From: Prevotella sp. UBA4339 | GTDB lineage: Bacteria > Bacteroidota > Bacteroidia > Bacteroidales > Bacteroidaceae | Direction of reading: 5' to 3' | Assembly (NCBI GenBank): GCA_002393725.1 | Contig: DGTJ01000090.1 | Span: forward strand, 45,766-68,212 | DNA: 22,447 nt | Shown: in pieces, positions 13,669-20,145 of the stretch | Position numbering within the stretch: position 1 is the first letter of the stretch | Layout: each line of letters opens with the position of its first letter | Program-made: the position numbers and the translations under genes | Notes under the pieces: model-generated | Told to the model about the DNA's origin: nothing | What the model saw: only the letters and a program-made list of their open reading frames with translations | The model's database searches: none

Positions 13669-15558
13669 CTATTTCTTTTGTTGGTTCATACGCTGGCGCT
13701 GCAGTTCTTCAGCCTGTTTCTGCATGGCTTCGAGACGGGCTGCAAGTCCTGAGGTCTTTTTGTTGGGATTGTTTTTGTTCTCCTTATACTTAGCTTCAAG
13801 GATGGCGAGGAGCTTCTCGTCGTTGGTAGTCTTGCGAAGTGCCCACATGATGGCTGCAGAGAAGAAGAGGGAGATGAAGTAGTAGAAGTTCAGGCCAGAA
13901 CTGTAGTCATTGAACATGAAGAAGAACATCACTGGCATAAGATACATCATCCACTGCATCATCTTCATCTGCTCAGCCTGTTGGCCAACCATCTGATCTT
14001 TCTGCTGGCGCATGGTCATATAGCTATAGAGCACATTAGACACGCAGAAGAGGATACAGGTCAATGACAAGTGGTCACCGATACCCCATATCTGGGTACC
14101 CCATTCGATAATAGGGTCGTATGTCGAAAGGTCATCTATCCAAAGGAATGACTGGCGGCGAAGCTGAATGGCATTTGGCACGAAGTTGAACATCGCAATC
14201 CAGATAGGCATCTGGATAAGCATTGGCAGGCATCCGCTGAGTGGTGATACACCATATTGAGAGTACATCTGCATCATGGCTTGTTGCTTCTTCATCGAAT
14301 CCTCAGGCTTGTCATACTGTTTTGTCGCCTCATCGAGTTTCGGCTTGAGCACGCGCATCTTTGCTGATGACATATAACTCTTCTTGACCATTGGGAAGGT
14401 GATGGCTTTCAGTAGTAGGGTGATGAGGATAAGTACAATGCCCATTCCGAAGCCCCATGATGTCAGCCAGTCGAACACGTAGATGGTGAAGAATCTGTTA
14501 ATGTATCTGAAGAGCGGCCATCCGAGATAAACTAACTGCTCAAGGTCTAAGTCTTTTCCGAAACGGCTCTGCTCCTCTACTTCCTTGATAAGACGGAAGT
14601 CATTGGGACCGATATACATTTCAAACTCTGTAGGCTGTGCACCTGTGGGGTCGAAAGCTGTCTTCATCTTTGCATTAAACTGCTTCAGGAATCCGCTGCC
14701 TTTTTCCTGAGGAATACTTGTCATAAGAGAATTTGCTGCAAAATCATCTTTGGCAATGAGTGTAGCAGAGAAGAACTGGTTCTTGAAGGCTACCCAGTCG
14801 AGTTGCTCCTCGATAGATTCGTCAATTACCTGTGATGTCTCACTTAGATAGTCTGTGCCACCATTCTTCTCTTTGTAGGTGAGAGTAGAATAACGGTTCT
14901 CGAAAGTGAAACCTTTTTCTTGCTGGCGGGCCATGTCTGTCCACTCGATATCCATCTGCTTGTAGTTAGGAGCAAACATCCCGCTAAGTCCATTTGCCTG
15001 CAGACTGAAGTGCAGCATGTAATCCTTGCCTAGTTCATAGTTTAACACGATGCTTCCACCATTGGCAGCCTGGGCAGTCATGGTGACAGTATTCGATGTG
15101 ACATTAGAAGGGGTGAAGTACAGGTCCTGAGTGATGATGTTCTCAGACTTGCCAGCCAGCAAGAAGTTCATCTTCTGGGTTTTCTCGTCGAAGAGCGTTA
15201 CGTCCATCTTGTTGTCGCGATCCTCAAAGCCCTTTATGATTGCCTTGCTGATGGCACCGCCTTTAGTGTTGAAAGTCAGTTCCACCTTGTCATTCTTCAG
15301 GACAATCTGTTTGTTATTGCCATTGAGGGCAGAGAAAAAGGTCGCAGTAGAGTCGCCCTTGGCGGCAGCCTCTGCTTGAGCCTTTCGTGCAGTTTCGTCT
15401 GCTTTCTGCTTCTTCTCTGTATTTGCCTTTATTACGGCAGCGATACTGTCTTCCCGGCGCTGGGCTTCAATCTGCTCGGCAGAGGGCTGGTTGTACCAGC
15501 TGAAGCCTATGAGCACCAACGCAATCAATACAAATCCTAAAATAGTGTTTTTATCCAT
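13669..15558 (-). CDS. yidC: YidC membrane protein insertase
   Basis: A 629-residue inner-membrane insertase that works alone or with SecYEG to place helices in the membrane. The order is as in Gram-negative YidC: a first helix (about 5-22), a large periplasmic domain (about 80-340, beta-rich), and the conserved insertase core (about 355-590). The core includes AKMRVLKPKLDE, the helical hairpin with YSQYGVSPLSGCLPMLIQMP, and late helices with LMPVMFFFMF and LNFYYFISLFFSAAIMWAL. At the core position occupied by Arg366 in E. coli, this protein has Lys384 (LLLKAITFPM), which preserves the positive charge. The C-terminal tail is long, basic and glutamine-rich, as expected for a ribosome-contacting tail. 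In many Bacteroidota pyrG lies just upstream; here the divergent neighbour is a DUF3078 gene. The DPP5-like peptidase gene follows after 3 bases. Confidence 0.97.
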   Translation of the reverse strand: MDKNTILGFVLIALVLIGFSWYNQPSAEQIEAQRREDSIAAVIKANTEKKQKADETARKAQAEAAAKGDSTATFFSALNGNNKQIVLKNDKVELTFNTKGGAISKAIIKGFEDRDNKMDVTLFDEKTQKMNFLLAGKSENIITQDLYFTPSNVTSNTVTMTAQAANGGSIVLNYELGKDYMLHFSLQANGLSGMFAPNYKQMDIEWTDMARQQEKGFTFENRYSTLTYKEKNGGTDYLSETSQVIDESIEEQLDWVAFKNQFFSATLIAKDDFAANSLMTSIPQEKGSGFLKQFNAKMKTAFDPTGAQPTEFEMYIGPNDFRLIKEVEEQSRFGKDLDLEQLVYLGWPLFRYINRFFTIYVFDWLTSWGFGMGIVLILITLLLKAITFPMVKKSYMSSAKMRVLKPKLDEATKQYDKPEDSMKKQQAMMQMYSQYGVSPLSGCLPMLIQMPIWIAMFNFVPNAIQLRRQSFLWIDDLSTYDPIIEWGTQIWGIGDHLSLTCILFCVSNVLYSYMTMRQQKDQMVGQQAEQMKMMQWMMYLMPVMFFFMFNDYSSGLNFYYFISLFFSAAIMWALRKTTNDEKLLAILEAKYKENKNNPNKKTSGLAARLEAMQKQAEELQRQRMNQQKK

Positions 15559-15608
15559 TTCTTATGTTTTTTATTCTCTTTTATTATAATGTACGCGAAA
15601 TCAAGGTG

Positions 15609-15616
15609 CAAAGGTA
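15609..15616 (-). promoter_or_regulatory. -7 box of the yidC promoter
   Basis: Minus strand TACCTTTG, an exact match to TAnnTTTG, 50 bases before the yidC ATG. The expected -33 position falls within the AATTAAG tandem repeat rather than a TTTG. Confidence 0.6.
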
Positions 15617-15624
15617 CAACTTTT

Positions 15625-15652
15625 AATTAAGAATTAAGAATTAAGAATTAAG
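15625..15652. repeat. Four tandem copies of AATTAAG between divergent promoters
   Basis: Four perfect head-to-tail copies of the 7-mer AATTAAG, followed by a partial AA. The array begins 8 bases upstream of the yidC -7 box and ends about 60 bases before the DUF3078 -7 box. Arrays of this type can change copy number by slipped replication; here that would alter the DNA just upstream of the yidC core promoter. Confidence 0.9.
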
Positions 15653-15713
15653 AAATTGCAATGGCTATAGCAAATTTTTTACTTTTCACCATTTACTTTT
15701 CACTTCTTTTTCG

Positions 15714-15721
15714 TAACTTTG
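15714..15721 (+). promoter_or_regulatory. -7 box of the DUF3078 gene promoter
   Basis: Plus strand TAACTTTG, an exact TAnnTTTG match, ending only 9 bases before ATG 15731. The predicted transcription start is about 5 bases before the ATG, giving a very short leader. It also shows that the TTG at 15719 cannot be the start codon. Confidence 0.6.
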
Positions 15722-15730
15722 CACTCAGTT

Positions 15731-16909
15731 ATGAGAAAATTAATATTATTATTGGCGGTCTTTTTCACGCTCAGCGTAAGCGCCGCACAGCCAAATGACA
15801 GTCTTGACGGAAGATACTATCGCCTGTTTCTTCCGTTGACGTTCTATCACAATGTTGCCGATAAGTCACTGGCGCTCAACTCCGAGTCTGCTGGTAAGGA
15901 CCAAGTGTCTGACGCTGTCGATGCAGCCTTGTTGAATGTCTACCTTAATCGCCCGGATCTTGTTGAGGGTAATGAGACCGAACTTCAGGAGACAGGTGGT
16001 ATCCGTGAGGATGTGGATAAGCCTATTGAGCAGATTGTGGAGTATACTGACCAGGTAGAGCCGCCTGTGTTCGATGAGCCTGAGGCAGCTCCTTTGGAGG
16101 TGGTAGTCGAAAAGCCGAAGTTCTGGACAAGGAAGGGAGACGGTTTCCTGCAGTTCATGCAGAACTATGTATCTGGCAACTGGTATAAGGGCGGTGAGTC
16201 GAACTACTCAGCTGTGGGCTCACTTACTTTAGAAGCCAATTACGACAACAAGAACAAGTGGAAGTGGGATAATAAGCTTGAGATGAAACTTGGCTTCCAG
16301 CGCTCCAGAACCGATACAGTCAATAAGTTTAAGGCCAATGAGGACCTTATCCGTTATACAGGTAAACTTGGTCTTGAAGCCACAAAGAAGTGGTATTATA
16401 CTCTTCAGCTCATTGCTCAGAGTCAGTTTACACGAGGTTTGAAGTCTAATGACCGCAAGGTGTATTCAGATTTTATGTCGCCATTTAAGTTGAATGTGGC
16501 TCTTGGTATGGATTACAAGGTAGAGGCATTCGATAAGAAGCTGACAGGTACTATCAACCTTTCACCTGCAGCACTTGACTATAAGTATGTTGACCGGCTT
16601 GACATCTCCACCCTCCATGGCCTTGATGAAGGAAAGCATAGTAAACTTGATTTTGGTTCTCAGGTTATGGCCGACTTGGAGTGGAAGATTAATGAGGTCG
16701 TAAAATGGAAGAGCCGTTTCTGGGCATTTACATCGTATAAGCGTGTTGAGGTAGAATGGGAAAACACCTTCACTCTTCAGGTAAGTAAGTATATCAGTGC
16801 CAACCTCTTCCTGTATCCTCGTTTCGACGATGCCAGTCTCAGAGACTCTGATCTTGGTTATTGGCAGTTTAAGGAGTACAGCTCGATAGGATTTAATTAC
16901 ACGTTCTAA
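15731..16909 (+). CDS. DUF3078 family protein, probably an outer-membrane beta-barrel
   Basis: A 392-residue exported protein of the DUF3078 family, conserved in Bacteroidota with no assigned function. ATG 15731 is chosen because the alternative TTG at 15719 lies inside the promoter box. It begins with a signal peptide (MRKLILLLAVFFTLSVSAA). An acidic, low-complexity linker (about residues 70-130, rich in Glu, Val and Pro) is followed by the conserved region starting FWTRKGDGFLQFMQNYVSGN (about 135-155) with WYKGGESNYS. The remaining C-terminal half shows alternating hydrophobic and aromatic residues typical of transmembrane strands (YYTLQLIAQSQF, LNVALGMDYKV, ISANLFLYPRF) and ends in aromatic Phe (SSIGFNYTF), the usual last strand of an outer-membrane barrel. 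It stands alone, with its own promoter and a downstream terminator. Barrel topology is inferred; function unknown. Confidence 0.88.
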   Translation: MRKLILLLAVFFTLSVSAAQPNDSLDGRYYRLFLPLTFYHNVADKSLALNSESAGKDQVSDAVDAALLNVYLNRPDLVEGNETELQETGGIREDVDKPIEQIVEYTDQVEPPVFDEPEAAPLEVVVEKPKFWTRKGDGFLQFMQNYVSGNWYKGGESNYSAVGSLTLEANYDNKNKWKWDNKLEMKLGFQRSRTDTVNKFKANEDLIRYTGKLGLEATKKWYYTLQLIAQSQFTRGLKSNDRKVYSDFMSPFKLNVALGMDYKVEAFDKKLTGTINLSPAALDYKYVDRLDISTLHGLDEGKHSKLDFGSQVMADLEWKINEVVKWKSRFWAFTSYKRVEVEWENTFTLQVSKYISANLFLYPRFDDASLRDSDLGYWQFKEYSSIGFNYTF

Positions 16910-16915
16910 AATAGA

Positions 16916-16945
16916 AATCCCTGCCGCAGAACAACGGCAGGGATT
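16916..16945. terminator. Terminator between convergent DUF3078 and DUF1573 genes
   Basis: A perfect 11-bp inverted repeat (aatccctgccg at 16916-16926 with its complement at 16935-16945) around an 8-base loop, flanked by A/T-rich DNA on both sides. The run after the plus-strand hairpin is attttact, a fair terminator for the DUF3078 gene. It can also serve the opposing DUF1573 gene. Confidence 0.85.
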
Positions 16946-16970
16946 ATTTTACTTGTTAACTGTTTTTATT

Positions 16971-17360
16971 TCATTTCGCTTCTTCCATGTCTCCTTCAAT
17001 GTAGAGGCGTGTCATCTCAACTACACCGTTTGTTCGGATTGTTATTGACTTCTTGAAATGACCAGGGAACTTACCTGTTCCATTATAGGTTACCTTTATT
17101 TCTCCCTTCTCACCTGGTTTGATAGGAGCCTTGGTGTATTCGGGAACTGTGCATCCGCAGCTTGCTACAGCCTGATTAATAACCAAGGGCGTTTCACCTA
17201 CGTTTGTAAATGTGAAGGTGCATGATACTACAGGCTCCTTCTCAGAGAATACACCGAAGTTATGTGTTAGCTTGTCGAATTTTATCTCGGCAGGTTTCTG
17301 TGCCATTGCAGTTGTCATACCGCAGATGAGCAATAGTGTCATTACTAAAATCTTCTTCAT
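16971..17360 (-). CDS. DUF1573 periplasmic protein
   Basis: A 129-residue exported protein of the DUF1573 family, a small Ig-like beta-sandwich common in Bacteroidota. The signal peptide is MKKILVMTLLLICGMTTAMA, cleaved before QKPAE. The family core is complete: an FDKLTHNFG strand, CTFTFTNVGETPLVINQ, the hallmark VASCGCTVPEY Cys pair, then APIKPGEKGEIKVTY and GHFKKSITIRTN. The upstream ATG at 17411 is rejected because it would put the promoter -7 box (17389-17396) inside the gene. The protein is a single domain with no transmembrane or enzymatic part. The family is often attached to or located near envelope proteins, but no specific role is known. It is convergent with the DUF3078 gene and divergent from aspS. 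Confidence 0.9.
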   Translation of the reverse strand: MKKILVMTLLLICGMTTAMAQKPAEIKFDKLTHNFGVFSEKEPVVSCTFTFTNVGETPLVINQAVASCGCTVPEYTKAPIKPGEKGEIKVTYNGTGKFPGHFKKSITIRTNGVVEMTRLYIEGDMEEAK

Positions 17361-17388
17361 AATCTGAACATTTTGTTTATTTCGGTGG

Positions 17389-17396
17389 CAAAGATA
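17389..17396 (-). promoter_or_regulatory. -7 box of the DUF1573 gene promoter
   Basis: Minus strand TATCTTTG, an exact TAnnTTTG match, 28 bases before ATG 17360. The DNA just upstream reads AATCTGTGGCT then a T-rich run, the same sequence that precedes the aspS -7 box. Confidence 0.6.
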
Positions 17397-17405
17397 ATAA
17401 AAAAT

Positions 17406-17474
17406 AGCCACAGATTACGATGATTAACACAGATTAATGAAAAAATATCTGAAAAATCTGTGAAATCTGTGGCT
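17406..17474. repeat. Nested inverted repeat spanning two divergent promoters
   Basis: The outer arms agccacagatt (17406-17416) and aatctgtggct (17464-17474) are perfect 11-bp complements. The inner arms cacagatt (17428-17435) and aatctgtg (17455-17462) are perfect 8-bp complements. The element lies exactly between the DUF1573 and aspS -7 boxes, so each outer arm occupies the upstream region of one promoter. It resembles dispersed ACAGATT-type intergenic repeats that I recall from Bacteroidota genomes; membership in such a family is not tested here. Confidence 0.85.
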
Positions 17475-17481
17475 TTTTGTG

Positions 17482-17489
17482 TAATTTTG
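17482..17489 (+). promoter_or_regulatory. -7 box of the aspS promoter
   Basis: Plus strand TAATTTTG, an exact TAnnTTTG match, 28 bases before ATG 17518. The leader is A-rich (gataaaaaacaaaaaat) with no Shine-Dalgarno sequence, as usual for this phylum. Confidence 0.65.
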
Positions 17490-17517
17490 CACCTCAAAAG
17501 GATAAAAAACAAAAAAT

Positions 17518-19296
17518 ATGTATAGAAGTAAGACTTGTGGAGAGCTACGTCTCTCTGATGCCGGCAGTGTTGTGACCCTGGCAGGATGGGTGCAGCGAAG
17601 CCGTAAGATGGGTGGTATGACATTCGTCGACCTTCGTGACCGTTATGGACTGACACAGCTTGTTTTCAATGAGACAGATGATGCTGACCTCTGTGAGCGA
17701 GCCAACAAACTTGGCCGTGAGTTCTGTATACAGGTGAAGGGTGAGGTTAGTGAGCGCCAGAGCAAGAATCCAAAGATGCCTACTGGTGATATTGAAATTC
17801 TCGTTAAGCAGTTGAATATTCTGAGTGAGAGCCAGACACCTCCATTCACTATTGAGGACAATACTGATGGTGGTGACGATATCCGTATGAAGTATCGTTA
17901 TCTCGATCTTCGTCGTGCTGCTGTCCGCAAGAATCTTGAGCTGCGTCACCGTATGACCATACTTATCCGTAACTTCCTCGATGGTAAGGACTTTATTGAG
18001 GTTGAGACTCCTATCCTTATCGGTTCTACACCTGAGGGAGCACGCGACTTTGTTGTTCCTTCTCGCATGAACCCGGGACAGTTCTATGCTTTGCCCCAGT
18101 CTCCGCAGACACTGAAGCAACTGCTGATGGTTTCTGGTTTCGACCGTTACTTCCAGATAGCTAAATGTTTCCGTGATGAGGATCTTCGTGCAGACCGTCA
18201 GCCTGAATTCACCCAGATAGACTGCGAGATGTCGTTTGTTGAGCAGGAGGATGTGCTTCAGCTCTTTGAAGACATGGCTCGTCATCTGTTCAAGGAGGTT
18301 CGTGGCATAGAGCTTCCTCCACTTCAGCGTATGACATGGCATGAGGCTATGCGCCGTTTCGGTTCTGATAAGCCCGATCTCCGTTTTGGAATGGAGTTTG
18401 TTGAACTGATGGATGTACTGAAAGGTACAGGTACTTTCCCAGTATTCAATGATGCAAACTATATCGGTGGAATCTGCGTCCCTGGTTGTGCTAATTATTC
18501 CCGTAAGCAGCTCGATGAACTTACAGAGTTTGTAAAGCGTCCTCAGGTTGGTGCTAAGGGGCTCGTTTATGTGAAGTTCAATGAAGATGGCACCGTGAAG
18601 TCATCTGTTGATAAGTTCTATACCCCAGAGGTGTGGGCAAAGGTTAAGGAGGCTGTGGGTGCCAAGGATGGTGACCTTGTACTCATTCTCTCTGGCGATA
18701 ATGCCAATAAGACCCGTATCCAACTTTGTACCCTCCGCCTTGAGATGGGTGATCGCCTTGGACTGCGTGACAAGGACAATTTTGTATGTCTCTGGATTGT
18801 CGACTTCCCGCTCTTTGAGTGGAGTGATGAAGAACAGCGCCTGATGGCTACCCACCATCCGTTTACCATGCCCAATCCTGATGACATACCATTGCTTGAT
18901 ACTGACCCGGCAAAGGTTCGTGCCGTTGCATACGATTTCGTATGTAATGGTGTTGAGGTTGGTGGTGGCTCTCTCCGTATCCACGATGGCAAGCTTCAGG
19001 AGAAGATGTTCCAAATTCTCGGTTTCACTCCAGAGAGGGCTATGGCACAGTTCGGATTCCTTATCAATGCCTTCAAATACGGAGCACCTCCCCACGCAGG
19101 TCTTGCCTTTGGTCTCGACCGTTTCGTATCATTGATGGCAGGTCTCGACAGTATCCGTGACTGTATTGCATTCCCGAAGAATAATAGCGGTCGTGATGTC
19201 ATGCTTGATGCTCCTGGTGAGCTTGACCCGAAGCAACTGGAGGAGCTTCAGTTGAAGGTTGAACTTCGTTCATCGGTTGACTTACATCAAGAATAA
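17518..19296 (+). CDS. aspS: Aspartyl-tRNA synthetase
   Basis: A 592-residue cytoplasmic class II synthetase that attaches aspartate to tRNA-Asp, full length for the bacterial type. Domains in order: an N-terminal OB-fold anticodon-binding domain (about 1-105, with VTLAGWVQRSRKMGGMTFVD), then the catalytic core. Class II motif 2 is FRDEDLRADRQPEFTQID (218-235), and motif 3 is GLAFGLDRF with R535. The bacterial GAD insertion domain occupies roughly 290-420. The aspartate-binding flexible-loop block and the LRHRMTILIRNF helix (motif 1 region) are also evident. The C-terminus PGELDPKQLEELQLK is typical of the family. The gene has its own promoter and appears monocistronic. No canonical terminator follows; only a weak stem (tgaca/tgtca around catttt/aaaatg, 19298-19327) is seen. 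Confidence 0.97.
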   Translation: MYRSKTCGELRLSDAGSVVTLAGWVQRSRKMGGMTFVDLRDRYGLTQLVFNETDDADLCERANKLGREFCIQVKGEVSERQSKNPKMPTGDIEILVKQLNILSESQTPPFTIEDNTDGGDDIRMKYRYLDLRRAAVRKNLELRHRMTILIRNFLDGKDFIEVETPILIGSTPEGARDFVVPSRMNPGQFYALPQSPQTLKQLLMVSGFDRYFQIAKCFRDEDLRADRQPEFTQIDCEMSFVEQEDVLQLFEDMARHLFKEVRGIELPPLQRMTWHEAMRRFGSDKPDLRFGMEFVELMDVLKGTGTFPVFNDANYIGGICVPGCANYSRKQLDELTEFVKRPQVGAKGLVYVKFNEDGTVKSSVDKFYTPEVWAKVKEAVGAKDGDLVLILSGDNANKTRIQLCTLRLEMGDRLGLRDKDNFVCLWIVDFPLFEWSDEEQRLMATHHPFTMPNPDDIPLLDTDPAKVRAVAYDFVCNGVEVGGGSLRIHDGKLQEKMFQILGFTPERAMAQFGFLINAFKYGAPPHAGLAFGLDRFVSLMAGLDSIRDCIAFPKNNSGRDVMLDAPGELDPKQLEELQLKVELRSSVDLHQE

Positions 19297-19351
19297 TTGA
19301 CATTTTGCTAAAAATGCCTAATTGTCAGTAAATTGTATGGACAATATGTAG

Positions 19352-19359
19352 TACTTTTG
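19352..19359 (+). promoter_or_regulatory. -7 box of the winged-helix gene, preceded by a small inverted repeat
   Basis: Plus strand TACTTTTG, an exact TAnnTTTG match, 62 bases before ATG 19422, giving an unusually long AT-rich leader. Just upstream, attgtc (19321-19326) and gacaat (19340-19345) form an inverted repeat across the -33 zone, a possible operator. Confidence 0.55.
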
Positions 19360-19421
19360 CACTCGATAAATTTGATATAATTAAAAAATCTTCAAAAAGA
19401 ATTAATTAATTATTAAGTATT

Positions 19422-19733
19422 ATGGCAGAAAAGAAAGCAACAGCAAAGAAGGCTACAGAGACAAAGGCAGCCCCAGCTAAGAAAACCGCAACAGAAAAGA
19501 AGGCAGCAGCTCCAAAGGCAGCAAAGGCCTCAACTCTCGTAATCAATGCTGAGAACGTAGGCTTCAAGGCTGGTGATGTTTATCAGGCACTTGCAGCAGC
19601 AGAGAAGTCACTCAACGTAAAGGAGATAGCAAAAGCTGCTAAGATTTCTGAGGAGGAGACTCTTCTTGGTTTGGGTTGGCTCTTCAAGGAGGGTAAGCTC
19701 GTTAACGATGGAGAGAAAGTTACATTGGCATAA
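19422..19733 (+). CDS. Small winged-helix protein (DUF2582-like) with histone-H1-like Lys/Ala-rich N-terminal tail
   Basis: A 103-residue cytoplasmic, probably DNA-binding protein. Residues 1-36 are almost entirely Lys, Ala, Thr, Glu and Pro (MAEKKATAKKATETKAAPAK...), like the disordered tails of eukaryotic H1 and bacterial H1-like proteins. Residues 37-103 resemble the short winged-helix domain DUF2582: AGDVYQALAAAEKSLNVKEI then AKAAKISEEETLLGLGWLFK and a final wing (GKLVNDGEKVTL). This suggests a nucleoid-associated or chromatin-like role, by inference from composition and fold. It has its own promoter with a long leader and a strong terminator directly behind it, typical of a small abundant protein. 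It sits between aspS and a second small helix-turn-helix-like gene. Confidence 0.85.
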   Translation: MAEKKATAKKATETKAAPAKKTATEKKAAAPKAAKASTLVINAENVGFKAGDVYQALAAAEKSLNVKEIAKAAKISEEETLLGLGWLFKEGKLVNDGEKVTLA

Positions 19734-19756
19734 AGACAATTAACGAATAATAGAAG

Positions 19757-19790
19757 AGGTCGGTAAGCACTGGTTTTACCGACCTTTTTT
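19757..19790 (+). terminator. Intrinsic terminator after the winged-helix gene, immediately before the next start codon
   Basis: The arms aggtcggtaa (19757-19766) and ttaccgacct (19776-19785) are perfect 10-bp complements around a 9-base loop, followed by an unbroken T run (19785-19790). The ATG of the following gene is at 19796, only 5 bases after the T run, so that gene's message must come from read-through or from a promoter not recognised here. Confidence 0.9.
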
Positions 19791-19795
19791 CTGAT

Positions 19796-20143
19796 ATGAC
19801 CTACGACCGTCAGATATTGCAGATCCTTACAGAGGTAGGGGACAAGGGCATCAGTGTACAACTGCTTGCCAAGAATCTGTACAACCTGAACTCTACGCTT
19901 TTCTATACTCCTGACCTTGAGGATATACGTTCGTATGTACAACAGTATCTTTTGAAGAATTCCAAGTCATCGCAGTCATTGGTTGAGAGCACTGGTAGAA
20001 GAGGATATTATCGTCTTAATACACTTAATAATGCTGATGCCCGTCAGTTGATGTTGGAATTCCAAGAGCCTTCTGAACCTGAGGTAGAAAAAGAAGAGAA
20101 ATCCTCTGTGGATCTCTCTTTATCTCTTTTTGATTTTGATTGA
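19796..20143 (+). CDS. Small hypothetical protein with a winged-helix-like N-terminus and acidic C-terminal tail
   Basis: A 115-residue cytoplasmic protein with no family I can name. Residues 3-75 look like a winged helix: a first helix (DRQILQILTEVGDKG), a recognition-type segment (ISVQLLAKNLYNLN), a helix (DLEDIRSYVQQYLLKNS) and a wing-like strand pair (SLVESTGRRGYYRL). Residues 86-115 are acidic and end in DLSLSLFDFD, a hydrophobic-acidic tip that could be a short docking motif. No alternative start is available: the next Met is deep in the protein. The ATG directly follows the preceding gene's terminator, and no TAnnTTTG box or Shine-Dalgarno sequence precedes it, so expression is probably low or depends on read-through. 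It converges on the glycosyltransferase gene with 2 bases between the stop codons. A DNA-binding role is inferred. Confidence 0.75.
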   Translation: MTYDRQILQILTEVGDKGISVQLLAKNLYNLNSTLFYTPDLEDIRSYVQQYLLKNSKSSQSLVESTGRRGYYRLNTLNNADARQLMLEFQEPSEPEVEKEEKSSVDLSLSLFDFD

Positions 20144-20145
20144 AA

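Noticed and set aside
15719..15730. TTG start for the DUF3078 gene
   Set aside because: The TTG is part of the TAACTTTG promoter box, and ATG 15731 begins a clean signal peptide.
17361..17411. 17-residue N-terminal extension of the DUF1573 protein
   Set aside because: It would place the -7 box inside the coding region and put a non-signal sequence before a good signal peptide.
17545..18342. 265-codon open frame antisense to aspS
   Set aside because: It lies wholly opposite a highly conserved essential gene, and its translation shows no domain or promoter. It is a shadow of aspS codon use.
19297..19330. Intrinsic terminator after aspS
   Set aside because: The stems (5 and 6 bp) are AT-rich with unpaired bases between them and no T run follows, so I list it only as a weak structure.
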